From Costus lasius (lineage: Eukaryota > Streptophyta > Magnoliopsida > Zingiberales > Costaceae), in NCBI GenBank assembly GCA_027563935.2, contig CM050447.1:13112501-13176500 (forward strand): 64,000 bases of DNA, written 5' to 3'. Every line of letters starts with the position of its first letter. Position 1 is the stretch's first letter. The translations under genes were made by a program, and so were the position numbers. Below, in pieces: positions 34,007 through 45,852 of this stretch. The notes under the pieces were generated by a model, which was given only the letters and a program-made list of their open reading frames with translations, made no database searches and had not been told where the DNA came from.

Positions 34007-34255
34007 TCAAAGGTGGATGAAGCAGCGGCGAGTTGTAGGGTGACGAAGAGGGATCAGAGGTAGCCGCGGACGAAGCAGCAGCGAGCTGCAGGGCGGCGAT
34101 GAGGGATCGGACGAGGAGAAAGTGGTGCAGGCGACGATGGATATCCGGAGGCTCACGAAGACATCGTCCAAGAATCGGCACCACCTCTCCCCCGCCATTG
34201 AGCCCTTAATGGTGATGCGTCGTTCGGGGAGCCCTAGCTCCTGCGAGGCCGCCAT
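34007..34255 (-). CDS. Unknown open frame inside the Harbinger-like element
   Basis: The 82-residue frame starts MAASQELGLPERRITIKGS and degenerates into Ser/Pro-rich low-complexity sequence. I do not recognise it. Its GC-rich composition relative to the rest of the element is the only sign of coding origin. It could be a captured first exon. Confidence 0.2.
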   Translation of the reverse strand: MAASQELGLPERRITIKGSMAGERWCRFLDDVFVSLRISIVACTTFSSSDPSSPPCSSLLLRPRLPLIPLRHPTTRRCFIHL

Positions 34256-34405
34256 CCATCATTCAGCTACCACTAGAGGCAAGTTCATGGATTTCCTCTT
34301 GCTATGCTCGGCTGAACGGCGCTGCTGATCGGAAGGCTCGTGGCGAGATCTACCTGGCGGAAGGTTCAAGGCGAGATCTGCCCGGCGGAAGAAGCCCTAG
34401 CTCCT

Positions 34406-36229
34406 TGATGTGTGCCGTACTAACGCACAACTAACCGCAAGCGTGACGGTTTTGTCGTGTAGTACTTCAGATGTTGATCCCTCAGGGACAGTGATCAAGT
34501 ACCAAAAGATTATGAACTAGTAGCTAGACAATCGGATCAAGTAGTTTGGAATTATGAAAAGTAAAGCAAATATAACTAAAAGTAAACTGAATCCAGCAAG
34601 AGAAAACTTCGAGGAGAAAACAAGGGTTAGAGATATCGGAACGTCGGGTTCATCTCGTTGATGGATCTCAAATTCAAACAAGTCAAAATTATAGCAAAGA
34701 AATTTTAAAAGTGCTCAAGGAAGTATCAAAAGTTACAGATTACCCTCTTTCGACGGCGTAATCCGGTATCAATCTAGATCGGCGTCCTACTTTCTTGGCT
34801 CATCGTACCTAGATTGATCCAATGGGTTCAGAGATACTATAAAATTCCTCATACAAATCTTACTCAATTTCTTGACAAGTCAGAGTATGTTCGAACTAGG
34901 AGATCTAGCGTCGCAATTCACCTTTCGGTCCTTCTTGCGATGCCTGAGAAAAGAAATTACATGATCAAGGTAATTCTAGTGATAAAATGGCATAGAACAA
35001 ATAAATACAAAGTAAAATTTGCATTTGCTTTGAAATAACAAGTTTGAGAATGAGATACAAACAACGAGACTACACCCTTAGTTCCGACAAAGAGATTACG
35101 CTAACATAGCGTCGTTTAAGCACAAATCTCTACAAGAAGAAAGAAATATATGAAAGAATTGAAGATAGAAGACAACAAACTCTTCAGAAAGGGTCAAAAT
35201 CCTCTCCCTCCAAGCCTTCTAGAGTGGATGCACAAGAGAACTTCTTCTCCAAAGTTTTCACCAAGAACTTCACACCAAGCCAAGACTCGTCGCCAATGCA
35301 AGATGATTTTCACCCATTTTATAGAACCGAAACCCATTTATGAACATATGACTTGATAGCTCTCTTAATTAGCTACGTTTTGACACCAAGAACGTTCAAA
35401 ACGGAGCTATAATGAGAGAGTTATGGCTCATTTAAATTTAGGCTGCGCAAGTGAGATTATGGGTGTAATGAAGATTAAGGGCATGGCTTGTAATGTCAGC
35501 GTCGATTCTCTTCAGCTCCTGAAACGTTCATACACTTATGGGCCATTAAAAGCTCATCGTAATGACACCAAAAACGCCCAAATCCGAGTTGTAACGAAAA
35601 AATTATAACCCATTTATTGCAGCCTCTCAACTTACTTAATGCTCTTAACACCATTACGGGTGTAATGAGATTATGGGCATGCCTGTAATTTATGTAGCGA
35701 ACTCCGTTTCATCTAAAATTTTGCGGGTGAGTTGACCTTTGACTTGACTTGAATTCTGGCCATATAATGATATCAGAAGTCACCGATGTGAAGATTACGG
35801 GCAGGTGAAATTACGGCTATACCCATAATGTCTTCTGTTGAAGTTTTTGTCTTCCGAAAGGCTTCTTTTGAGAAAATTGAGAGCACGCCTTCGGAATAAT
35901 GATTACGCTTCAATGAAAATGGGCTTCTTAAGAATTTAAAATGGAAATTACGGTCATAATGCAGATTATGGTCTCGGCCGTAATTCTGGAAATTAGTTCT
36001 GTTTGAAGCGAAACTTCTCGTCAAGGTTCTTGATTCACTCGGGAACATAAATATACTTCCAAATAGCTCCAAAAGTGAGTGAATTGTCCTATATTCATCA
36101 ACATGACAAGAAGTGAAGCTTCTGAAGAAAATCAATAAAATAAGCTGGAAAGAGATGTAAAAGCATAAAAATGGGTCTCGATTCACAAGTAAATATTAGT
36201 CTTAATGACTATAAAAATACGAGACATCA
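34406..36229 (-). mobile_element. Solo Athila-type LTR D
   Basis: The plus strand begins TGATGTGTGCCG and ends GAGACATCA. In element orientation (minus) it starts TGATGTCTCG and ends in CGCTTGCGGTTAG...CACATCA, paralleling the GTGCACTTGCGG end of B. Flanking 5-mers are CTCCT (34401-34405) and CTCAT (36230-36234), a one-mismatch duplication. It shows the TTTCGACGGCGTAATCC-like phrases seen in LTR A. Its palindrome-like motif ATTACGG...CCGTAAT recurs at 35440-36000. Confidence 0.75.
35440..36000. repeat. Inverted-motif array in LTR D (ATTACGG/CCGTAAT type)
   Basis: Repeated phrases GATTATGGGTGTAATG, ATTACGGGTGTAATGAG, GATTATGGGCATGCCTGTAAT, GAAATTACGGCTATACCC and GATTATGGTCTCGGCCGTAAT are half- or full palindromes of the same theme. 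They are more decayed than in B. Confidence 0.75.
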
Positions 36230-36490
36230 CTCATTCTCCTCCCTGCCTCGTTCCAGCTCTCCTTCTTCTTCCTCGGCGCCGACGATCTTTGCTGTAGCCG
36301 CCGGTGACTCTCCCCTACTCTCTTTTCCATTAATAACTCTAATCTTTGGGTTAAACTTAATTTTGATTCACTTTGACCAACTTTGACTGACTTTGATCAG
36401 CTGAAAGTTGATTTATCCAAATAGCATAAAATTTATTCAATCAGCTATGGCCAACTAGCTCCAGCTGCCCCAAACTGGCCCTAAATGTTA

Positions 36491-36598
36491 GAAAAAAATT
36501 TTCAGGAAGAGCTCCCTCTACTGCGTGATTGCAGTAGGGGTGGGGGTGAGCAGGGGTGGGGGTGTTGCACCCCCACCCCGCTGCGCGAAATTTGTTTT
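36491..36598. mobile_element. 108-bp foldback MITE with Mutator-like 10-bp target duplication
   Basis: The ends GAAAAAAATTTTC and GAAATTTGTTTTC are imperfect inverted repeats. CTAAATGTTA occurs directly on both sides (36481-36490 and 36599-36608). The centre contains a perfect 12-bp hairpin: GGGGTGGGGGTG at 36553-36564, loop TTG, and its complement at 36568-36579. Confidence 0.7.
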
Positions 36599-36608
36599 CT
36601 AAATGTTA

Positions 36609-38891
36609 GGATTTTACTGCTAGCACTGCTGCAGTCTTTAATCCAATTGAATTTAGCCCGTGGTTTAAGCTGATAAAAAGGCTTTAAGTGTGATATCCAT
36701 GCTTTAATTTTACTATATATGAAAATCCTCATTTTTGTGATAGAATCAAATTTGATTTAAAATGTCAAACAATTAGTGCCATGATACATAAAATGCAAAC
36801 AAGAGTTGTTTTGTGTGTATAGTCATACTTGAATCCTGGGAATGAAAATTTTTCTTTACATTATGATGCTAGGGGTGTGACATTGTGACTTGGTTTAGAA
36901 AAATAAACAACAATTCTTCTTATTGGTTTTCTTGATTTCATTTCTGGTTTTCTAATTTTACTGCTGCTTAACGTCAAAATTGTGTCTAGTGTTCTATGGC
37001 GATTGTGTTCCATGGGATAAATATCCCACTTGTATATCCTAGTGTTCTGTTCATTTTAAACTTCCACCGGAGCATAAATTTTATTTAAGGCCATATTTCC
37101 TTAGACAAAATTTATTTAAAAAATAAAAAATACATTAAATTTAGACGCATTTTTATATCTAAATTCAATGTATTTTTTATTTTTCTCGATTCCATCCAAA
37201 AAAAGGAATTTCAAGCGCACCTCCAAATCATTATTCTCTAAACTTTTTTTTAATTTTTTGCCTATAATATTTTTAAGAATTCTAAAAATTTTCTTTGAAA
37301 TAAATTATACAGTACAATTTCTAAGACAATCAAATCGTCTTCCTAAATATTTTTAGTAGTGGATTAGAACTACTTGATCATCTACGCAATATAGAATGTC
37401 TTAGATCAAAATAGATAAGGCAATGCATGATAACATTCTGATGCACCAGAGTTAAAAGGAGATCTATTATTATAGGGTATGGTCTTTCTATAAACTTTTG
37501 AGCTGTGTTTTCTTGAATGAAAAACTATGAAGAAAAAATAAAAAATACATTAAATCTAGTAGTATTTTTCATCCAAATTTAATATATTATTTTATTTTTT
37601 TCTTCTAATTTTTTGTCTAAAGAAACACAATAGATAAATGCTTAAAAAATAGAGGTTAGACTCAAATTTGCATTGGGTATCACTATAAAAGGGCGATCAT
37701 CGCTCAAGTAGAAGATATCCTACAATAACTTTTTTTTTTTGGGTTTTTTTGCTACTCATCATCAAAAAAGGTGATCAATCTCTCAAGACTGTCGCCCTCA
37801 AAAAAGAAGTCCCAATAATATTTAAGATGTTAATCCGAATTTAACTCAACTGAAAGTTTTAATTTTCATAGATGGGCAAGCTTCTGCGATTGGATTAACA
37901 AAAATTAGTAATAATTTTAAATGATTATTTTTTAAAATAAAAGTCTAAATAAAAATTTTAGACTAACAAATTTTAATACAAATAAAAAAAATAAAGTTAC
38001 ATGGTTTGCATTTATTTTGAACAAACTAGTAGAACAAGAAAAAAAAAGTGAAAGGTTAATTCTTTTAACTCCTTGGGTGGAGAAATGCACCAGAGTTTCC
38101 TTCCGTTGTTGCTTAATTATAGTCATTAAAACTTAAAAAAGTATCGAAAGTACCGAAATGATGTGAACAACCGAAATTCCCAAAATACTTGAGCTTGAAC
38201 ACTCTAGCTTCTGATAGACGAAGACGAGGACTATCGCGAGAAAGATTCCTAGGATCTTGGGCATATGTGTTGTTAGTTACTTTAAAATTACGAATCTTAA
38301 AACAAGAATTGTTATTTTAAGATTCACATATATGTGTATAATGTATAAGATAGATGTGATGTGACATTGTTAGATTTTTTTTTCGACTATCATCATCTTT
38401 TTGTTGATTATTTCCTATTATGTGTTACTGTTAGACTAAATTTTTTTAGATATTTATTTAAATATAAATAAATTAAAATAAAATGTAGAAAAACAAAACG
38501 AAGAGGCGCATTGAAGTTTGTTTTTAAGTAAAATCTTGAAAACTCAGATGTAAGGGAGGATCCTCCATATCGGGTTGCGTAAAATATGTCAAGCAAATAC
38601 AAAATATGTCAAGCAAGCTCATACAAGGGAATACACGACAAAATGAACACTGGCTATTCTAACTAGGGCTGGTCGGTTGTCTGCAGATGAAGCAACTCGA
38701 GCTAGGCCTCGAAGAAAATGTGAAGCAATCATGCACGCACGGATGACTTGCAACTCGAAATCTGGCTTCTCAGATCACAATTAGATATGTTTTAGATCCT
38801 GCTGATGTATATATGCATAAACTAATTGTATATATTCAGATAACATTCTTAACCAGTAGCTAAGCCCAGTTCTTCTTCTTCTTCTTCTTCT
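36609..38891. other. Intergenic AT-rich DNA with two related foldback sequences
   Basis: At about 37105-37190 and 37528-37612 similar inverted repeats occur. In the first, AAAAAATACATTAAATTTAGA pairs with TCTAAATTCAATGTATTTTTT. The second copy has ATACATTAAATCTAG and AAATTTAATATATTATTTT. They look like two copies of a small hairpin MITE. No gene was found. Confidence 0.6.
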
Positions 38892-39227
38892 TCAGGGACG
38901 GAAGAGGCTCCGCACGATCTCGGCCTGCGCGCTGTCCATGTCCATCGTCGCCATCAACCTCGAGAGGCGCTCGCTCAGGTCGTCCACCTCCCGGTGCAGG
39001 CTCTTTATGTAGCTGCACGTCTCCTTCAGTAGCTTCGCCGCCGAAGCCTGCGTTATTATTCCACACATGCAGGTTTTAACCCAAGATCTAATTGCTTGCC
39101 GGCCGGGATCTAATTCAAAACTTACGCTGCTGGAGCCGCGGCGCCGGTTCTTGGGAAGAACAGACTGAAGCTTCGAGATGAGCTCGCTCATCTCCTCCTC
39201 CGAGATCCTCGTTCTCCTGCTCGACAT
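38892..39227 (-). CDS. PRE/KIDARI-type atypical (non-DNA-binding) bHLH protein
   Basis: Two exons on the minus strand, 39227-39126 and 39047-38892, joined across a GT-AG intron, give 85 residues. The protein starts [20 protein letters not shown]. It has the helix-loop-helix ([13 protein letters not shown]...[20 protein letters not shown]) without the basic DNA-contacting residues, then a leucine-rich second helix ending LFRP. Paclobutrazol-resistance proteins of this size act as competitive dimerisation partners that free growth-promoting bHLH factors, downstream of gibberellin, brassinosteroid and auxin. An upstream in-frame ATG at 39251 would add eight residues; the 39227 start fits the family. 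A TATA box lies about 120 bp upstream. Confidence 0.93.
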   Translation of the reverse strand: MSSRRTRISEEEMSELISKLQSVLPKNRRRGSSSVSFELDPGRQAIRSWVKTCMCGIITQASAAKLLKETCSYIKSLHREVDDLSERLSRLMATMDMDSAQAEIVRSLFRP

Positions 39228-39344
39228 ATCCTGGCGCCGCCGCACGTACAAGGAAAGATGGAACAGATCCTGCAGGCAATCTCAACTAGATATGTGTAGG
39301 AGGGAGAGAAGGGGAAGCTCTGCGGTGAGAGAAGCGTGGTAGAG

Positions 39345-39352
39345 CTTTATAG
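39345..39352 (-). promoter_or_regulatory. TATA box of the PRE-like gene
   Basis: CTATAAAG on the minus strand, about 120 bp before the start codon, gives a plausible short leader. Confidence 0.6.
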
Positions 39353-40744
39353 GAGAAGGCGAGAAGCGATGAACAATCCACTGTGTACAAATTGACAACA
39401 GCCTTTAACTCACCAACCATTATATTTTACTTAAAACTAGCTTCAAAAGATTCCATGTCTTTAGAGCCGTCTTGTGCGTTGTACTTACGTATCGTAATAT
39501 TAAACAAAATTACGTGCATGGGCGCGCCATCAACGGGCTTAGATCTTGCTCATTGAATGCTGAGCATGTGCCAACGTGGAGCACAGATGGCAGACATGGG
39601 TCCCCGCAATGCGGCTGCACGGAGTACACCCACGTGACAGGGCGTGGCTAGCGGATGACTCATGGGCCATGGGGACACAAAGCCGCCTGTATGTCATGTA
39701 ATGCATGTAGTTGCCAAGGCAATGCAGCAGGACATAACAATGCATGTTGAGATGGATGTGCCTTAATTAATCCACCATGCTTCTGTAGGTAGGAAACCAA
39801 AGAGAAGAGATGACCCTTACGTCGGGGTCCTACAAAAACTAATTAGGTAGCTTGACAGGGAAGGGGAACAAGCCCATTTGAAGTGTCTCACCTTGCCATG
39901 AATGACATCGGTCATCCACCTGCAGCTAGGTCACCCTTGCAACGCAAGAGTGTCTGCCCGCTGCACGCACTGCATAAGATTATGATGCATCATAACACGT
40001 GAGCTTTGACCATGAATGGAGAGATATACATCTACACATGCACATGCATGCAACTAACATGCGGGGCAGCCATCCACATAATGCAACGGAAACATTTAAT
40101 TCCACCGGTCCTTATGCTGCACCATTTATGATGTGGATTTAAGCCGAACTGAGAGGATTGATTAAAAATGTAAGTCGGCTGCTTAATTTTAGGCGCGAAG
40201 GATAGAGATGCGAGTAGTTGGAGATGCCCAACACGCCGCATTGGGGGCACGCCGGCATGGCGTGGCATGCATGTTCGGCGTCGACCCAATCAATTCAGTT
40301 CCCGCGTTAAGAGCGAATGTGGTATTTGTCTCTTCAAGTTCCCGCGCTCATGCAGACCATGTTGGTTGTCTATGTCACCGTTTGACGTGAGATGTGATAT
40401 GATCTTGATAAAATTAGAAGACTTGTTTTTAAATAGTTTTAAAAATATCATATATTAAGATATTTTAAAATAATTTTGGTCTCTACCGAGTACCAAATGG
40501 TGAAGAGCAAAATTACTTTTATTTTTAAGGTGCAAATTATTTTTTTTTCTCAAATGAGACCACAATTAAATTAGCTCTTTTATGGCATCGAAAGTTCGTA
40601 CATGGGCCTTTATCCTTTCTCGCGCGCAAGTGGCCCACAAAGCAGCCACGTACTACACTATCACCTTCCGCGCCCGAAAAAACGTTATCCAATCCTCACG
40701 TCTATCGGTCCGACAGCCGCGAAGCACAGGGCCACAAGGGAAGA
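39353..40744. other. Intergenic region between divergent PRE-like and M41-like genes
   Basis: This holds the shared upstream region of two divergently transcribed genes. It is of mixed composition, with several GCATGCATG/CACATGCATGCA-type RY elements near 40035-40055 and 40265. No gene or mobile element was recognised. Confidence 0.7.
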
Positions 40745-43700
40745 ATGGTGGCCACCTCCCTCGCTTGTCTCGTCTCTCCCACAAAGTCCTTGGGTCGAAG
40801 CTCGGCGGGGCTCAAGAAATGGCGGATCGGAGCCTCTTCCACGCTTCCTGGCGTCGATCTCAAGCCGTTGGAAGCAGCCATCGCCAAGGTACGCATAGTT
40901 AATTCGCTGATCTCACTTCCCAAGAATCTTTTTTCTCTCTATCGATCTTAATTTAGGTATTAACCTGTAACATGTCAACCACTTTCATTCTTGGTCTGTT
41001 GTGATTGTTGTTTCTGATTTACGTTTTTTTTAAAAAAAATGTTTCTGATTCAACATTTTAGTGCATTCATACTTACCAGACCTAATCGTTCTACATCCGT
41101 ACTGCATAAAAGTCTTCTTCACTTGCTAACAATTTGCTCGAGAAGATTATGAACGAAAGGCAACCACATTAACATTGATAAGATCTATAAAGAACACTAG
41201 TTTGGGGTATTGCTAACTTATTTGAAGCGTAAACATCAATCTCTACAGAGCTAGAATTTCTTTTTATGTATTACTTCAGGAAAGTTCACTGTCAATAATC
41301 ATGTTATATCACCAGCTAGCTACAAGTGTTAAACAAAATTTCAGTAATTTGTTAATTGGTTGTTTCTTATGGCAGAAAGATACTGATGCTGTAAAGGAGA
41401 CTCTCGATCAGCTGTGTCAAATAGGTTGGGCGAAGAAATGGAGCTCACAACCATATGTATCACGCCGTATGGTCAGTCCATCACAGTGAAGTTCTGGGCC
41501 AGTACTGTTATCGCATGTAAATCGTATATCATGCACACGTATTTGTTAAATTCCTAGAAAATCTATTTGTTTTGAGGACTATTATGATGCAGTTACCGTC
41601 GTGATTGCAGACATCCTTGCGGGAGCTGACAACTCTTGGAATAAAAAATGCAGAGAACCTTGGAATACCAAGTGTTAGAAATGATGTAATATCTTCATCT
41701 TCATTTGAAAGGCATTCTTTTTTCTTATGCAGCATATGAACATATCTCTATTCAAATTTTATTGATAACTTGTTGTTAAATATTGTACATGTGCTGCTAA
41801 TTTTCTCAACTATAAGCTTAAGAGACTTGCTCTGTTGCTGAATTGAATTTTGCAATCTGATGGCACAGGCAGCTTTTCTGTTCACAGTTGTAGGAACCAC
41901 CAGTTTGCTTGCTGTCATTGCCGGTCAGCTTCCTGGGGTACTTTCAATCACCCTACTGCTCAACACAGAATATTGACAAAATGATTCTATTGTTAATAGT
42001 CTCTCTTTGCGGCAATACATTGCCTAAGTTTTGTGCTTGGGAGTAACTAAAGATCACCAATAGTGTTCTATGGATCCTGTTCAATCCAAAGCACTGTAAC
42101 CATGTGCTAAGATATCATTAATGTTATGATGCTGAAGCTGCAAAACTTTTTATTTCAGCTCTCATTCAGGCATTGGCTACTGTTTACACTTTTTATTCTA
42201 TATTTTTTTGGATTTGACTATTGAATCCATATGCTATAATACCAAATAATTACCTTACAACTAACTGCGTTAACGCACACTGTGGGGGGGTTTGAGATGT
42301 GTGGACGTTCTCCCTGTGCGTTACCAGGTTGTACATACAAAATTCACAATTAATTGAAATCCGAACCTATCCAAGAAATTTCCTAACCTTCGGGTAGGTA
42401 TTAAGGGAGTTTTGCCTTCTTTTAATTTTTGTAAATTTATTTGTAACCATAAATTTGGGTAGATTAGCATAGGTTTTTTAAGTTTTCCATTTCGTTTCTA
42501 TTTGAATTGACTTGTATGACCTGACGACTCATTGATTTTGCAGGACTGGGGTTTCTTTTTGCCTTACCTGATCGGGAGCATTTCATTAATAGTATTGGCT
42601 ATTGGGAGTGTCTCCCCTGGGTAATTATCTACTTGAAAATTAATGGATCCAATAAATTTGTTCACCATTTGCATTCTTCTTAGTTGAAACCGGAGGTCAT
42701 CATCCTCTTTACACCCCATTATTAATGTTTAATAGATTTATTTTTGGCTGAGGGATGCTAAGAAATGTCATATTAGCTATCCATTGTGAAATTGTATTCA
42801 GTTGCCTATTGTTCTTCTTTGTAGTGCTTTGTTTTTAGGAATATCATCTGTTGCTCCTGTTTAAATTTGTTTAATTACATGTAATGGCGTACTGTTGTGT
42901 TGGCAAAGAAACAATCTCGTTGATAAATGAGGAAACAATAACTTACATTCTACATTATCATAATAGTTATTAAGAAAATGTGACTAGATTGTTTAGAGTT
43001 GTCGAACTTTGAATGCAGTAGACGTGAAAATTGATATTACTCCAGATGTCAAGATCACATTGGCCATAACTAAATATGTAGCAATGAATTACCCCAAAAG
43101 TTTAATGGATTCTAAAGCTTCTGTAAAGAGGCATTGTTAGATTAGATTAGAGAGGATTTTGCAGAAATGTTTTGTGCTCTTTTAAGTCTTAAAAGGTTTT
43201 ATAAGTTTCTCTCCTTTGAATAATGAAAAAGTTCTTTGTTTCTCCTGAATGTAGGCACCCTTTTTTCGAAGCAAACCATGTAAAAATTTCTTGTTTGCAC
43301 TTTGTTATTAACATGTTTTATGTGTTTTAATTTATTCTTTACTTTGTTTTGTTTTGATGCAATGGATTCCCGTTGAATCTTGGTGAGGAAACTAACGTAT
43401 GTTTCTGACAATAACACTTGTACTTGTCAATTGATGTCTATTGTTTTCTCGTAGTCTTCTCCAGGCTGCAATTGATGGATTTTCTTCATTTTTCCCTGAT
43501 TACAAAGAAAGAATTGCTAGGCATGAGGCTGCTCACTTCTTAGGTGAGTTCCACAATATATGACACAGACACACCGCGGCAATTGTTGCTTTGGATCCGT
43601 AAACCATCAGATAATGATGTATGAATTAGCAAACTTATAATGTGCTTGTTGATTCCTAGTGGCTTACTTGGTTGGACTTCCCATCTTGGGATATTCACTG

Positions 43701-44576
43701 GACATTGGGAAAGAGCATGTCAATTTGGTTGATGAGAGGCTTCAAAAATTGATATACAGTGGGCAGCTTGACAACAAGGAATTGGACAGGTACAACATAG
43801 AGAAAAGTCTTCTGCTCTTAAGTGCTTTCTAAACATTGAACTGCGGCAAAGATGTTTATGAACTGTATTTGCTATACTACTCGGTTCTATCCTTCACACC
43901 AAAAAACAGCTATCTAAAACAATTTCAGAAACATGCGCTTGTTAAAATATGCCTCAGTTCTTGTTGAGTTTTCAGTTCTGTACTCTCATCTGCAACTCTT
44001 CGTCCATTATTAGGCAATTTTGGCAATGACTAAAGAAGAGAGCAGATGATAATAATTGTGTTGCGAAAACTAATCAACAGGTTAGCTGTTGTCTCCATGG
44101 CTGGGCTTGCTGCTGAGGGTCTTAAATATGATAAGGTGGTTGGCCAATCAGCTGATCTGTTCACGCTACAGGTATATTTTGCCTTGTTTTTGGAATTTAC
44201 AGCAGTACAACATACATCTTGCTCTCAATTTTTTCTTCACATAATATAATAACTTGTCTTGAAGTTCCTCTTCTTTCCCAGAGGTTTATAAATAGGAGTA
44301 AACCACAGATTAGCAAGGATCAGCAACAGAACCTCACAAGATGGGCTGTGAGTCTCATTCCTTCCTGCTTTTTATTAGCATCTGTGCTCAACAAACATAT
44401 TTAGCCGGGTGCAGTGGGGTGTTGTTTGCTAATTGATTGTGATGAATGGCATATAGGTCTTGTTTGCTGGATCACTCCTCAAGAACAATGCATCGGCTCA
44501 TGAAGCCCTAATGGCGGCAATGTCTAGTAAAGCAAGCGTACTTGAGTGTATTCAAGCCATAGAAACTGCAACTTAG
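40745..44576 (+). CDS. Chloroplast M41/FtsH-like membrane protein with HEAAH motif, ten exons
   Basis: Exons: 40745-40888, 41376-41471, 41611-41685, 41869-41937, 42544-42620, 43455-43543, 43660-43789, 44081-44171, 44282-44347 and 44457-44576. All junctions are GT-AG and in phase, giving 318 residues. The N-terminus (MVATSLACLVSPTKSLGRSS) looks like a chloroplast transit peptide. Two hydrophobic segments follow (AAFLFTVVGTTSLLAVIAG and FFLPYLIGSISLIVLAIG). Then comes a peptidase-M41-like region with HEAAH at about 177-181. No AAA+ ATPase module is present. This fits the plant FtsH-like, ATPase-less family sometimes annotated as stress-regulated protein and related to VIRESCENT3. HEAAH keeps the HExxH zinc-ligand pattern, but activity is not established. 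The start codon choice rests on the transit peptide. Confidence 0.92.
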
Positions 44577-45852
44577 CCAGTCCGTCTTGCTTCCTATACT
44601 CAAATTGTTCATGATTCATTATTCGTGAATTATCTGGGGAATTTGGTATGTGGACTCTGGTGAAGTACTTTTGTTGTCAAAATTTACACAATTGATTGGA
44701 AAACGTTGCAACTTATTCTAGATATTGTTCCATGTAGCTGTTTTACCTAATCATAAAAATTATACATATGCCATACAGCAGCGTACCTACTCTTCCTCAT
44801 CTAACCTCATATATATTTATTTATATTTAAATATATATATATTGCTTTCCGCATCATGCTATAATTTTTGAGAAAGTACTTGTCTTAGTTTTAATACATT
44901 TATACCCGATTTCAAGTGTATGTCAAAAGGCAAGCCAGATCACAGAACAAAACAAAGGAAAGAAAATTAATTTTTTTTATTTTTTCCATTTAAGAAAAAC
45001 TGATAAATAAATAAAACTAAATAAATATATGGTACAAATTTTTTCTCTTATCCTTTTTCAATCAAAAGGACCCTATGTGGATAATCAGAAGAAAAAAAAA
45101 CAGGGGATAAAGCTGAGTGGAAAATTGGCGGACAATAATTATATTTGCCTATTTGGAAGTAAAACAGAAGGGGAAAGTGGACGGGTAAACTTTAAACTCA
45201 AAAGAAGATTAACTTAGTTTTTAAATAATTATATTCTTATGTGAATAATAGTTTATAAATTTTATTAACAAAATATCTGTTTGGAAAACAGTAGCCGCCG
45301 CCCCACTGGTAACTTTTCTCCTTTCTCCTGGTGCTTAAGTGTCACCTAAATAGCACTTAGAACTGAGACGACGACCTTTATATTGGATTTCCACCGCCCT
45401 ATCCCAATCCAACGGCAGGAAAGTCTTCTTCTGCGAAAGCAAATGTTGCGTGCGGAACGGGAAGCCAGGACGCACCATTGGGACCCTTCTAGGCTTCGCC
45501 TTTCAATTTCAACCTTTTCCTTCGAATGTCTTCGGCGATGGAAGCGTGGGCTCCTACGACACCGCGAACACGACAACACGAGGAATCTTCGTTAGGCTCA
45601 CCTCGTAGTGAGCCTTATCGACGGCCCATGTTTCTCGCCCCAGAACCTGTCCCGAATCAGCGGTTCAGTTGCTCCGCATCAGTGGGAGGTAAGCTCACCA
45701 AAAAGGCTGCAGCACGGAATCGGCGGACGGGTTAAAATAATTAGTCGAGCGTCGTCAATGGAGCGATGCTATTTCTAAACCTCCGTTGCTACGCCTTGCC
45801 TGCCCTATTTTCCTTTTCCCTACCGAAATTTTCCTCCGCCGCTCGCCCACAG
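44577..45852. other. Intergenic region upstream of the SEP2-like gene
   Basis: After the 3' flank of the M41-like gene come AT-rich tracts (a TATATTTA run near 44815-44850) and then a GC-richer 5' region from 45350. A 69-residue open frame at 45526-45735 (MSSAMEAWAPTTPRT...) has no recognisable domain. It may be leader sequence or a chance ORF. Confidence 0.6.

Larger units (their letters stand above)
33613..36481. mobile_element. PIF/Harbinger (Tourist-like) element, split by solo LTR D
   Basis: The left end GGGCCTATTTGG and right end (reverse complement GGGCCAGTTTGG) form a Tourist-type terminal inverted repeat. TAA flanks both ends (33610-33612 and 36482-36484), the usual 3-bp Harbinger target duplication. 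Without the inserted LTR (34406-36229) the element is about 1.05 kb. A GC-rich interior (33780-34405) contains open frames such as MAASQELGLPERRITIKG on the minus strand but no transposase. A captured host exon is possible. Confidence 0.65.

Noticed and set aside
45346..45735. Small ORFs upstream of the SEP2-like gene
   Set aside because: No recognisable domain and no consistent start or splice pattern; kept only as a remark in the intergenic entry.
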